Shown one piece after another: positions 35,842-47,132 of a DNA stretch of 64,000 bases. Numbering within the stretch: position 1 is the stretch's first letter; each line of letters begins with the position of its first letter. Under the pieces are notes generated by a model, which ran no database searches, was not told the origin of the DNA, and saw only the letters and a program-made list of their open reading frames with translations. This DNA is from Margaritispora aquatica. Lineage: Eukaryota; Ascomycota; Leotiomycetes; Helotiales; Discinellaceae. The position numbers and the translations under genes were made by a program. The stretch spans positions 2,257,831-2,321,830 of the forward strand of contig VJWN01000002.1 in NCBI GenBank assembly GCA_007644065.1. The letters are read 5' to 3'.

Positions 35842-38800
35842 ATTTCATGAGACTTATGACCGTCAATGTCTTTTGACGTTGTATATACTCCGTATCGATG
35901 TTTGTTTTAGATCATGGCGGTTTGGTCTCGGCGTTGATTAAGTTTTTGAGACTTTTGGTTTCATCATTTGGATTCTGAGCGCCCTATACATCTAACTTCA
36001 ATACCTGTATTGTTATACAGCAGATTCCTTCTCGGAAATTTTAACAAAAGTCTTGCATCATCGTTTATCCTCAATCATCCACCCAAGCGGCACAAATTGA
36101 GTGTCCTGCACAAACTGAGTCATTCACTCACTTTCCAATAAACCCTCCGAGTCAAGGACCCAAGTCTCGACTCTTACAAACTAAATAAGAACCCGCTCCT
36201 AACTTCCAACCAAGTACGTTATGTTTAAATGGGTACCCAGTCTCTTTGTGTCAACTAACCACTTTCAATAACCTACTTCGTTTAAAAAGCAACGATCGAT
36301 CACATATCATGTGCTTGTACCAACAGCTGTCCAAACGGCACAAGCCGCAAATTCCTTTCAGTTTTACATGCTGACGGAGGTAGATACCCGTTCATGCCTT
36401 GCATACCTACCTGCCTTCAATAGAAGGGTCGGAGATAGGAAAGCGGAGTATCTCTCCGGCTTTTGCAGATCGCGATCCCCAGAGTATGGTGTGAGCATCA
36501 GCGATACCAGCATTTCCATCACCCACCTCACATTCCTGACAAGTGTTCCTGGAAACCGGAAAATACCTGAAAGCTGGGATGGGTAATATCCGACCATTTC
36601 CTGCCTGCTCCCCGCTATATCGGGTCATTCCCATCTACAAACCCAAGCCCTTCCAGGTTGCCCTGGTCTCACATCGGGACACCGCGTTTCTGCAAAAGAG
36701 CAGGTTGGGGCGTCATGGGGGAGGTTCGTATACTGACCTATCATAGATCGTATAGTTGGTCAAGGTAGGAATGTCTTACAGTATGTGTGAGCTCAAGTAC
36801 CAGTTACCAATACCACAGAACCGCGGGCAGGATGTCTCTGATGGATAAACTCAAATACTGAGACAGGGGTTTGTATTGTTGTCACTGTTCATTGTTGTTC
36901 TGGTTGATCTGAGACGTTATGATGTCGTTTGCTTTTGGAAAGTGGGTTTGTCTTGCAGAGTGTGAGAGCCACGAGGTGTAGTGAACGGTTTTTGGTAGGG
37001 GATTGCGGAAGGTAGGGGATTGCGGAAGCCTGGTGGTAATTTGGTGGTTTGCATGCCTTTGTGATATGTTGTGATCTCCGCGGAGGAAATAGGTCAGGGC
37101 AGGTAGGAGGGAAGCTCCGCTCGGTATGTTACAAGTATCCTCTGTATCATGGTGAGGTTTCTCAACTCCACTAGTCTAAGGGGTATGAAAGGCCTCGATT
37201 TGCAACTGCTAATTGGCACCACTTAGCAATCGGTGATATATCCGAACATACTGTAAATATATTCCAACCTGAAGCAGCCTCACGATGAATGACCTGACTA
37301 AGGCTTGCATCTGATTTGTCCCAAAGATGAGATGCAGCGGTTTTGGCTGAACATGTTGTGTGACCACAACCAACCAAACGATCTCACCGCGAACTTCAAC
37401 AACGCCCACCCGGTTGCGTGCATACCTGACATCATAAACAGGCCATATGCGACGGATCTTTCCATGGCCATGGCTCCAACCTGCAGGTCGAGGTAATAAT
37501 TCATGATCACTAAACCCATCAATATCGATCATATCTGATACAAAATATGCATGTGTCCACACAGATGGGCGTGAAAGGAAGGGCTCTTTTCCTCACTGAC
37601 TCGCGGTTTCCATGCAGTGGAAGGAATGGAAGCACGGTTGGGCGTCCGGGAATGAGAATGTATTTCTTTTCTGTCTCGTCTGGTAGTGGACGCTACGACG
37701 CTACGACGCCATGTGTGAAATGTTCCATGTTTTGGCATGGTAGGACAACGATACCCGAGACCTTGTGAATGGACGAGGAAGGGGGATAGGACGACTTGAC
37801 AGCTTCGGATTGGTGGTGGGCAGGACTGCATGAGATGAGACTGAATGTCGATGCTGAAGTTTATGAGATGCGCCCCTTTTTGATGTTCAACATACAACAT
37901 ACAATATACTTTGTTTATACTTCGGTTACCAAGTAAATATACTACTATAGGGAACGGACAGAGATGGACTAATACCCTCGCTTGTTTTGACGTCAACACC
38001 TTTCCTTATATGACCTAAAAGGTAGCTTGGCATATCTTGTCAAGTATCAATCGTGCCAATCAATGGCTGTTAGATCTTCTCCACATCTATCTACGGAGTA
38101 TACCTTGGTATCCACAACCAAACCATTGGATTTCTCACTTAATACGGAATAGGTTAAAGGGTATGTTCTCCGTATCAGATCTTCACTTTACCTACCTAAC
38201 CTACCTCTCCACATTATTGTCCACTTCTTTTTCAGCTTCTAATCCTCATTGATCTGATTCCAAAACTTCGTAGTCACTACTGTACCTACTTACCTTACTG
38301 GAACCAGAATCTCCTATTCCCCTATTACATCGCAGCTCTCTAAGACTCCAACTGATACCTATCCCTATCCTCATCCCTATTTTCTCTCCTCCTCTATCGT
38401 TGTGTAACATCTGACCTCCACTCGCGTCATCGATAACCAGGGCACTCACCTCACTTGTACAACCTCCACCACAACCACCAACACCTCCTCGCGCACCTCC
38501 TCGCCTTCTTCGTTTCTGTCAGCCTCACGTCGCAAGTTGCGAGCTGCTGGTGTACCACTTATTAGTCCGGTTCCCCATTTGCTCACGAGCAAACTCATAC
38601 GAGAGAGACATACTCTCACACGCAACCCTGGTCCAAACGTGGACATCGGCATATTGTCGCTACACCGACGTGCTGTGTATTTGTGTGTGTGCCGAATTGG
38701 GACTATCAGGTATTTTCCTTGGAAACCCCCCAGGAAAGTCCTACGACCGCGATTCCCTACCGGACCAACTTCCGCTGGGATTTTCTCTCTTTCCTGCCAT

Positions 38801-39041
38801 CGCTCCTCACTCAGCGCACTGCAGGTGTACTGAACTGAACTGACGCCGTGTCCCCCTCCTTGGACTGCCATTATCCCTATCTGCCACTGTCACCTCCATT
38901 GTTTCCAAGCTCCTGGCAGCCGGGCACCTCGCGATTCTTGGCTCTCTTGCGGCGCATCTGCTCACGTCGTAATTGACGACCTCTACATCGGTGCAATCTT
39001 CCGATGAGATCTTGCGCAAGAGCGCCTTTTGTCACTTCTTC
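35842..39041. other. Long intergenic region upstream of the histidine kinase
   Basis: About 3.2 kb with no gene I can support. A 17-bp unit (ggtaggggattgcggaa) is duplicated in direct tandem at 36994-37027. From 38.2 to 39.0 kb the sequence is CT-rich on plus with many short upstream frames, consistent with a long 5' leader and promoter for the histidine kinase. Confidence 0.5.
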
Positions 39042-42000
39042 ATGAATTCGGAGCCTAAGTCAATCTTTACATCCCAGAGAGACTTCGGTAGCAAACCATA
39101 CAGAGAAAAAATTACCCCACCACTTCCATCATTCGCACCCACCACTACATCTGCAAGCTTACCGTCTCCCATCCTGGTGGAGCCTCAATCTGATAGGGAG
39201 GCGGGATTTGGGAGCCAGAGCGAGTCCTGCACTGGCAGACTGCAGGTCACAACTATCAGGAGTAGGGAGAACTCGAGAGAGTTAGATGTCGGTAACGATC
39301 ACAGCACAAATGCAACAAAGCAAAGCCTACCGTCGATTTCTGATACCGAGCGATCCTCCTTCCGAAAACCAGACCTACCAATAACACATGCACAGTCCGT
39401 TGCAGCATCTGCCACCGTGAACGCTTCTAAACACCCACGATCAGAGGAAGTTGGCGTGAGAACTCTATCGAGTGAGAGAGCTTCGAAGAGAAACCGCCCC
39501 AAACTACCTAAGCCTCGCCATACAATTGATCCAGAAACTTTCCAGGCCGCCTCTGCGATCCCGAAACGAAATCCGAATACGCCTCCATCGCCACTCTTCT
39601 TCTCTCACAGCCCAAGGCAACGTCCAATTTTGGCTTCGAATTATTCGACCTCTGCTGCTGCGGCCACAATGATGAGCAAGGCACGCGATGAAGCTGGCGG
39701 GGTTACCACCTTGAAACTAGCTAGGGGAAGTATCAGTGCCATCTCCAGTCCATCTCGGTCATCATCTGGTACTCCTGGGAACCTTGCATTTGATAGAGGG
39801 GTCTTTGATAGACACAGCATACCGAGGAGTCCGGACTCTAAGAACAAATTCAATACTGGTCTTCAACTGCTAGGAACTGTGGGCCTCATTGAATGTTTGG
39901 ATCAGGACGATAGACTAACCTTCATCCTCGACGTTGCAAACTCCAATAACTTCACCCCTGGACCTTTGAATATTTTATATGCAAACCCATCGCTCCAGGC
40001 ACATGATCCCATACTCGAGATGATTACTGGTAAGACAGACCTTGACAGTCCTGGGATAGGAGTAACAAATGATTTCCCTGAGTTTAAGGCCTGGGCATTG
40101 AGTTACGTAAAGAACGGTGAATCATTGGACTTATGCCTCCCATCATTTTTGTATGGTGGTATCACTTGGACCTGCAGTACCTTAAGGAAGCGGCTACGGG
40201 TCATTTGTGGTAGTGCCAGTAGTGGACATGTTGCTTCTGCGTCTGGGAGCTCTACCGGACCTCAGAGTGTGTCGTCAGCCATGAGTGATCGGGATCGACG
40301 TTCGACTGCTCGAGGTCCTTACCTCCCATCACCGCTCGCAGGTCTTTCCGAACCGGCAGACTATTTTGGAGATACCACTCCTCTACAGACTACTGAAGCA
40401 ATTCCACCCCAACCTGGGAATGCGGATCTCTTAACCGATGACTCTCAGTTAGAACTTACAAAACAAGCTATGGTAGCTACAGACCGAGAAGAAATCTCTC
40501 TTCGTATGATGCAAGCACGATATCCCGAAAGCTCATCGTTCGATTGGACTCGATTACCAGTATCTGCAGCACTACCAAGACATATTCAATTTACCCGAAG
40601 TATTGACTGGGCTTCCACGCCTCTTGGACCTATTGAGAACTGGGGATTTGATCTTCGAGCAATGTGCAACCTGATAATGGGCTCTCCTCATCCAGCAGCT
40701 ATGTATTGGGGAGATGAGTATACAGCCATATATAACGAAGCCTATATTCTTCTAGCTGGACAAAAGCATCCGAAACTAATGGGCCAAAGTTACAAGGATG
40801 CTTGGCGTGAAATATGGCCTGAGATTGAGCCTGTCTTCTCTAGTGCCAGGGAATCAGGACAATCTACGATGAAAGATGATGACTGTTTGTTCATGAGACG
40901 GAATGGGTTTCTCGAAGAGTCATACTTCTCTTGGTCCATTATCCCTCTAGTAGGCGAGGATGGTTCTGTCGTGGGGCTATACAATCCTGCATTCGAAAAG
41001 ACAAGGCGAAAAATTGCTGAACGTCGTATGCTCACGCTTAGAGAGGTAGGCGAACGGACTGCCGCTGCGAGAGAAGTGAGCAAATTTTGGGGCCAGGTTA
41101 TCAAAGGCCTTGAATATAATGGTATTTTTTTTTTCTCGCTCATTGACTGAAGTCGCTAAATAGTTTCTAGAATATGACGTGCCTTTCGTTTTCCTCTACT
41201 CTGTCAGTGAGGATCCAGATAGCGACATCGCCTCCATGCATTCGGGTTCGTTGGCTCAAGCACCACAGTGTGTTCTGGAAGGCACTTTGGGAGTTCCAGA
41301 TGGTCACAGAGCAGCTATGAGTCCACTCGATCTGAAGCACAGTGAGGACGCTTTCGCGCCTCATATGAGAGAGTCGATGAAAACCAACAAGCCGGTGTTG
41401 TTAACTACGGAAGCAGGCACATTATCTCCAGAATTAATCGAGGGACTTGAGTGGCGCGGATGGGGTGACCCATGTCGAGCAGCTGTTGTGTGTCCAATTC
41501 ATCCCACAACGGGAGATAACATACTAGGCTTCTTGGTTCTCGGCGTAAATCCCAGGCGGCCGTATGACGATGATTACAGTCTGTTCATTCAGCTTCTCAG
41601 TCGGCAGCTAGCTACTTCGATGGCTTCGGTGGTTCTTTTCGAGGATGAGATCAGGAGAGGGCAACGCGCAGCTCAAATGGCTGCTTCGGAACGTCAGGAA
41701 CTTTCGAAGCAGCTCGATCTTCGAACTCAAGAAGCTGTGGAGAGCGAAACAAAGTTTACACGAATGGCTGAATTTGCTCCTGTGGGAATGTTCATCGCAA
41801 ATGGTGCTGGAGAAATAACGTATAGTAATGATACCTGGTGGGAGATTTCAAGGCACCCACGTTCAGAAAATAGCGCCAATACTTGGATGAACAGCATCGC
41901 AGATTCCGATCGCGAGGGCGTGGAGACTATTTGGAAACAACTTGTGGATCAGAAAACCGGCCTTACACATGAGTTTAGATTCAAAACTCCTTGGGAAGGT

Positions 42001-43948
42001 CGAAATGGTGTTCGTGGAGAGACCTGGGTGCTCATGAGCGCATATCCCGAGAAAGATGAACATGGAAATCTGAAGAGTGTGTTTGGTAGTATCACGAACA
42101 TCAGTCAGCAAAAGTGGGCAGAAGACTTCCAAAAGCGACGAATGGAGGAGGCCGTGGAGATGAAGCGACAACAGGAGAACTTCATTGACATGACTTCGTA
42201 AGTGTATATATTACTGTATCTTGAGGATGAGACTAACGTGTATTCACAGGCATGAGATGAGAAATCCTTTATCAGCAATACTTCAATGTAGTGATGAAAT
42301 CACCACATCTCTAATACAGTATCGATCTCTAGATGACTCACTGAAGACACCTCAGAAACAATTCGACGTCTTGGAAAGTGCTATAGATGCTTCACAGACT
42401 ATTGCGCTTTGTGCGCAACATCAAGTAGGGACAAAATTTCCAAGGCTTGTCTTAAGCTAACAAGAAAATCAGAAACGTATTGTTGACGATATTCTAACAC
42501 TCTCCAAACTCGATTCAGCGCTTCTTATCGTCACTCCAGTAGCCGTCCAGCCTGTCTCTGTGGTCCAACGAGCACTCAAAATGTTCGAGGGAGAGTTGGA
42601 GAAATCCGAACTAGATCTGAGTTTCAAAATGGAGAAATCTTACCTTGACCTTAACGTTGATTGGGTTAGGTTGGATCCCTCGCGATTACTTCAAGTTCTC
42701 ATTAATCTCACTACCAATGCCATTAAATTTACACAGAATTCGACAAAGCGAACCATCATTGTCAGCATTGGCGCAAGCTATGACAGGCCCAAAGGAACTG
42801 ATAACGGCGTTTCTTACTTTCCGACTCGTTCGAAACGAAATGATGTTACTGCTGATGAAAGTGAATGGGGTTCTGGCCACGAGCTTTACCTTCACTTTGC
42901 TGTTGAAGATACAGGCCGTGGGTTAGATCCGACGGAGAAAGCTGTTTTATTCCAGCGATTCAGCCAAGCCTCTCCCCGAACTCATGTACAATATGGTGGG
43001 AGTGGACTTGGACTATTCAGTAAGCCAGATTCTTCTACTAAAGCGCGAAGTTGCTAACATATTCTTCAGTCAGTAGACAATTGGTGGAACTGCAGGGTGG
43101 TGAAATTGGAGTGACCTCTGAAAAGGGCATCGGAAGTACATTCGCCTTTTATATCAAAGCGCGCAAACACATTGGTGCGGATTCGGACACACCAATAGCG
43201 AATGCTGTCAGTGCTCTACGAAGGAACTCGTCAACCGCCGCAGTCACAATTGAGCATCGGAAAAATTCATCGTCTGGAAAGCCTGTGCATCGATCACACA
43301 CAACTGGAACAAGACGATCGCCGATGAGCATAGATTCTGTGGCACCATTTCCGCCACCAATTACTAAACTAGACCACAGCCAGCTCAAGGTTCTTATTGT
43401 TGAGGACAATCTGGTTAATCAAAAAGTCCTCCAGAAGCAACTCAAGAATTTAGGATTCGGGACAGAAGTTGCGAATCATGGCGGAGAAGCTCTTGAGGTT
43501 CTAAAGAGTTCCAAATTCTGGAATGGCAGAGAGCAGGATGGGATTGATCTGGACGTGATCCTCATGGATCTCGAAATGCCTGTCATGGATGGACTTACAT
43601 GCGCGAGGACGATCCGAGATCTGGAAATTGATGGTACTGTCGTCAAACACGTTCCTATAATAGCTGTCACTGCGAATGCTCGAATGGAGCAAATCGAGAC
43701 CGCTTTGGGCGCTGGAATGGTAGATATCCCTCGCCTTCCCTCAACACGGATTCGAAACTAATGATGAATAGGATGACGTCGTATCGAAGCCTTTTCGCTT
43801 GCCAGAGCTAATACCAAAGATCGACGAGCTGGTCACGAAGAGCAAAGCAGCCGTATCACCATTGTCGACATCCACGACAGGAACACTAATCGAAACCAAC
43901 GAAAGTGGTGAGATGAGTGAGATGGGAGAAGCAGACCCAGCGAAGTGA
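39042..43948 (+). CDS. Hybrid histidine kinase with PAS, GAF, kinase and receiver domains
   Basis: Two-component sensor expected to pass phosphate by way of an HPt protein to response regulators upstream of stress MAP-kinase signalling. Six exons: 39042-41121, 41171-42197, 42250-42424, 42473-43019, 43070-43719 and 43772-43948. Introns are 48-52 nt. Total is 1,551 residues. After a long Ser/Pro-rich N-terminus come a PAS-like domain (DWASTPLGPIENWGF, from about 521), a GAF-like region (about 700-860) and a second PAS (MAEFAPVGMFIANG, from about 890). The H-box is DMTSHEMRNPLSAIL with phospho-acceptor His1037. The N-box LINLTTNAIKF is near 1170 and the G2 box GGSGLGLF near 1270. The receiver has VEDN near 1388, phospho-acceptor Asp1443 in ILMDLEMPVMDG, and Lys1499 in SKPF. 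All catalytic boxes are intact. The start is the first ATG in frame; no transmembrane segment is seen. The fungal HHK group is not assigned. Confidence 0.93.
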
Positions 43949-44650
43949 TTATTATTATTTGCCATTTTCTCATCTGCATTGATGTGGTTATTCTTTTAAT
44001 TATACCTTGGGAGCATCAACTTGGGTTGTGGGGTCTTTGAGCTTTCGTTAGCCTGGACGCTTGCGTGGCGAATATGGGATGACAGGACGTGGCGTTTCTG
44101 GTGTTGGGATTGGGATTGGGGTCAGGGCTGGGTTGGGTTGGCTTGCAAACAGTGGTGATAGATTTTGCATGTAAGATTGTAGGGAGAATGTGGGACTTGC
44201 ATGTCTCACGAAAGAGGAAAGTTGAATGTGTATGTGAGCAGAGGACGAGATGAGGAGAAGATTTGAACCGGCAAAACGATTTAGAAGAACGCCAAATAGA
44301 GAGAGGATCAGGCGCACCGCAGGTATCACTCACGGTCATTTGGGGCAGGTGGCAGGTGGCAGGTGGCAGGTGGCAGGTGGCAGGTGTTGAAAATCGGATC
44401 TGCTACCTACCTTGGGTTATCTATCTACGGAGTAATGATAATGAGATGATGGATGATCTTGAAGCCAATCATCAGCCTATTCATATACGGATTTTTCTTG
44501 CAGACGTGAGAGGTGAGGTGGGTCTTCGTGTGTGTTTGCTGTTCAATGATTTCTTAATTAACAACCATAAAAGAAAAGTGATAGTTCATTACAAATTCAC
44601 TTTCTTGGAGGAAATTCTGGACTAAATTTTTCTCAGCTTCTCAATCTTCA
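43949..44650. other. Intergenic region with GGCAGGT repeat
   Basis: About 700 bp after the histidine kinase. It contains a six-copy GGCAGGT heptamer array at 44344-44386. No gene is recognised. The end of this region may be the promoter of the following gene. Confidence 0.5.
44344..44386. repeat. GGCAGGT 7-bp tandem repeat
   Basis: Six perfect consecutive copies of GGCAGGT are read directly. They lie in non-coding DNA upstream of the 44.99-46.53 kb gene. Confidence 0.9.
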
Positions 44651-44991
44651 ATGTTATCCCAATTCACCTTGTTAGGGCCAAAATCTGCGTACTTATACCC
44701 CCTCAACTTCTCGATCGTCACATCTTCCTCATCATCTCATCACAACACATCACAACTTCCACCTCCACCTTCACCTCAGTCATCATACATTAAACCGCTT
44801 CATCAATTGAAGGACGAAGATAGTTCCATTGGAAGAGATGCTGCAATACTATCAGTAGAAGTACTTCTACGAACTGCTTTCATATTGTGCAAGCAGTTTC
44901 AAGGCGAACCTGAACCAAATAAGGTACTTATCTGCACGTTGTCAAGGATTCAGCTCTGAGATCTTCATCTAAGATTTTGCAGACCGCAAAA

Positions 44992-46528
44992 ATGCCACCA
45001 AAGAAAGATTATCAAAAACCAGCAGGCGCAGCGCCAAAAGTGAAGGCTTCCAATCCGCCCAAGGGGACTGGCTCAAGCTCGAAAAATGTCAGCGGCTCTA
45101 AGAGGAAGATGCCTCCAGGAGACGAAATCGCTGCCTCTGCCAGAGGAGGAGACGTAGAGGAGGACTCTTCTGACGAAACTCCTTCTAAGAAACGAAAATT
45201 GGGGGATGTCTCTGCAAGCAATATCGAAATGCCGGATGTTGAGGATGATTCAGCGAAGGCCCGTGGCAACACAAAGGTAAGCAGAATTCAGCTTTAGGTT
45301 TAATATACTTACAATCGTTCAGAGGTTTTTAGAGAGGCTTAGATTGCTAGCAAATGGGTTTGAGAGTGAAAGTGAAGAGGTCTCAAAAAAACGAACCGAC
45401 ATGCCGACCTTTATTAATATAGAGGGCAACAAACAAAAGCTCGCTGCATACTTGGGATACGACAAGGTCTTATGCTTGAAAAGGTTGGCATTGTCGTGGC
45501 CTGTCCTCACAGCATACCCAATATTTGAACGCCTAGCCTTCAATATGAACAAGGAGGGCGCCCTTCAGCTCATCCATGACGACGAGTACGTTTACACAAA
45601 TGTTAGAAATCCGCAGGAACGATGGGGACAGGAATCCGGAGACGATGAGCAAGCCTCAAAATCGAACAAGAATAAGCTTATGGCATGCTGCCTGCTTGAA
45701 TTTGAAAGAGATCTGAAACTCATGACCACTTTAAATTCCGAAGCGAATGAGGTTAACCAAAATCATGCTCTACTCTTCGTTGGTTTTGGTCAGAAGGTTA
45801 ACTCCAAACTCCCGAAGAAGATCACCCATGTTAGATTCAATGATTCCTCGCAGTTAAAAGTACATTTTCCAAAGCTATCAGGCATTCATGGCGAAGAACG
45901 CCTGGAAAGCATCAATCGCTGCTGGTTGTTGCTCGGGTATCTCGATCTCACCCTGAGCCCTGAAAGCCAGTGGGTAAAGGATCTGTCAAATGCTTCAATT
46001 TCAACACAAGTTTCCGTCAATGAGACGTATATTCCAGCCCGGCTCCTTCCACCAAAGGGAATCGCATCGGAACTGAAAACCATCCAAAATTCCCAGAAGG
46101 TTCAAGCTGCAGATGCTTTGAAGCCCATCAAAATTGACATTGTCTGGGACCGCATACAAAAGTTGGATGAAATGGAGGACTTGGATGATGCATTGACCGC
46201 GGCCAAGCTGAAAGGTATTTCGGTGCCTTCGAATCGACAAGTTCTGCTTTGTGATCCTCGTCTTTTGGATTCATTAGGAGCATTCAAAGATTCGATCCGG
46301 CGTCAATTCGAATGCGATGCACTCCGTATCGACATCGGGAAGCTATACCTGGCTTACACCGACCATCAAATATCAATGACAGTGCACAAGGATTTAACGC
46401 GAGACATTTGGGTAAATTTTAAGAGTACTTTCGATAACCCAATGCATGAAGACTTTGTCATCACCATGACGTTGAAGGCACACGATGATCCAGAGAATGA
46501 TGTCATTTTCACGATCTATGAGACATGA
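44992..46528 (+). CDS. Conserved-looking hypothetical protein, probably nuclear
   Basis: I do not recognise this family. Two exons, 44992-45276 and 45323-46528, with a 46-nt intron, give 496 residues. The N-terminal 95 residues are low-complexity, Lys/Ser/Glu-rich, with a nuclear-localisation-like PSKKRKLG at about 66-73. The remainder looks like a folded globular domain with mixed helices and strands (FINIEGNKQKLAAYLGYDKV, ALLFVGFGQKVNSKLPKKI, RCWLLLGYLDLTLSPESQW). No catalytic motif, signal peptide or membrane helix is seen. An upstream frame from ATG 44651 (91 codons) can be spliced in frame through a GTACTT...TTGCAG intron (44924-44982) to ACC GCA AAA ATG, which would extend the protein to about 590 residues. 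I prefer the shorter form but cannot decide. Confidence 0.7.
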
Positions 46529-47132
46529 GCAGCTTTCGTGGGATACCTATCGTCTATAGGCAGTGGATGGTTGTTGAACCGGCTTAGGGTAATTCTATCT
46601 CTAGCCCAATGATAATAAAACAATGGATGATTTTGAAGCTAATTTAAATACTGGTTTCTTGTGCAAAAGTGAAAAGTTTATAATGGATATGTGTGTTGTT
46701 CAATGTGTGGATTCCAGAAGGTGATTCTAAACTCTTAAGTTTTTAATGTGTGAATTCAAGAGAAAGATTCTAAAGTCTTAAAATATAAATGTGTGGATTT
46801 AAAACAGAGATTTTAAAGTTCTGAAATAGCAATAGATTGATAATGCTTATTTTTTATATTTTCAATATACAACTATATCGACATGAGAATCAATCTTCTT
46901 TTTTTATTTCGTCTCATCTTTTATTTCTATTTTATTGTTCTTATCTTTTATCTCGTAAGATTTATTCATTGTAAGGTCCGGATTTTGTTCTTACGATCTC
47001 GTCGTATCTCTATTGTCTTTGAGATATTCCTTGCAACTCTCTTTTCTTTCTCTTTCTGTCTGTCTGCTTCCCCTCTAGATCTCCAGTTGAGTCTCAATTA
47101 ACAATTTGACCTGGAAGTACTCGCTTGCTCGC
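46529..47132. other. AT-rich convergent intergenic region
   Basis: This stretch lies between the stop of the hypothetical gene (plus) and the stop of OLA1 (minus). It is very AT-rich and carries a three-unit 43-bp repeat at 46702-46830, listed separately. T-rich pyrimidine tracts follow at 46.89-47.08 kb. Confidence 0.6.
46702..46830. repeat. Three imperfect 43-bp tandem repeats
   Basis: Units begin aatgtgtgg/aatgtgtga at 46702, 46745 and 46788, spaced exactly 43 bp. Each carries a diverged gattctaaa-gtcttaa block in its second half. Similarity drops from the first to the third unit, mostly by changes to A/T. Confidence 0.75.

Noticed and set aside
38973..39041. Longer N-terminus for the histidine kinase
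   Set aside because: The frame would begin at TTG; the first ATG is at 39042.
44240..44300. Minus-strand GGTTCAAATC resembling a tRNA T-arm
   Set aside because: The T-stem does not pair and no upstream tRNA body is present.
46883..47101. Hydrophobic 72-codon frame (possible small membrane protein)
   Set aside because: It lies in an extremely T-rich tract, where Phe/Leu/Ile-rich frames arise by composition alone.
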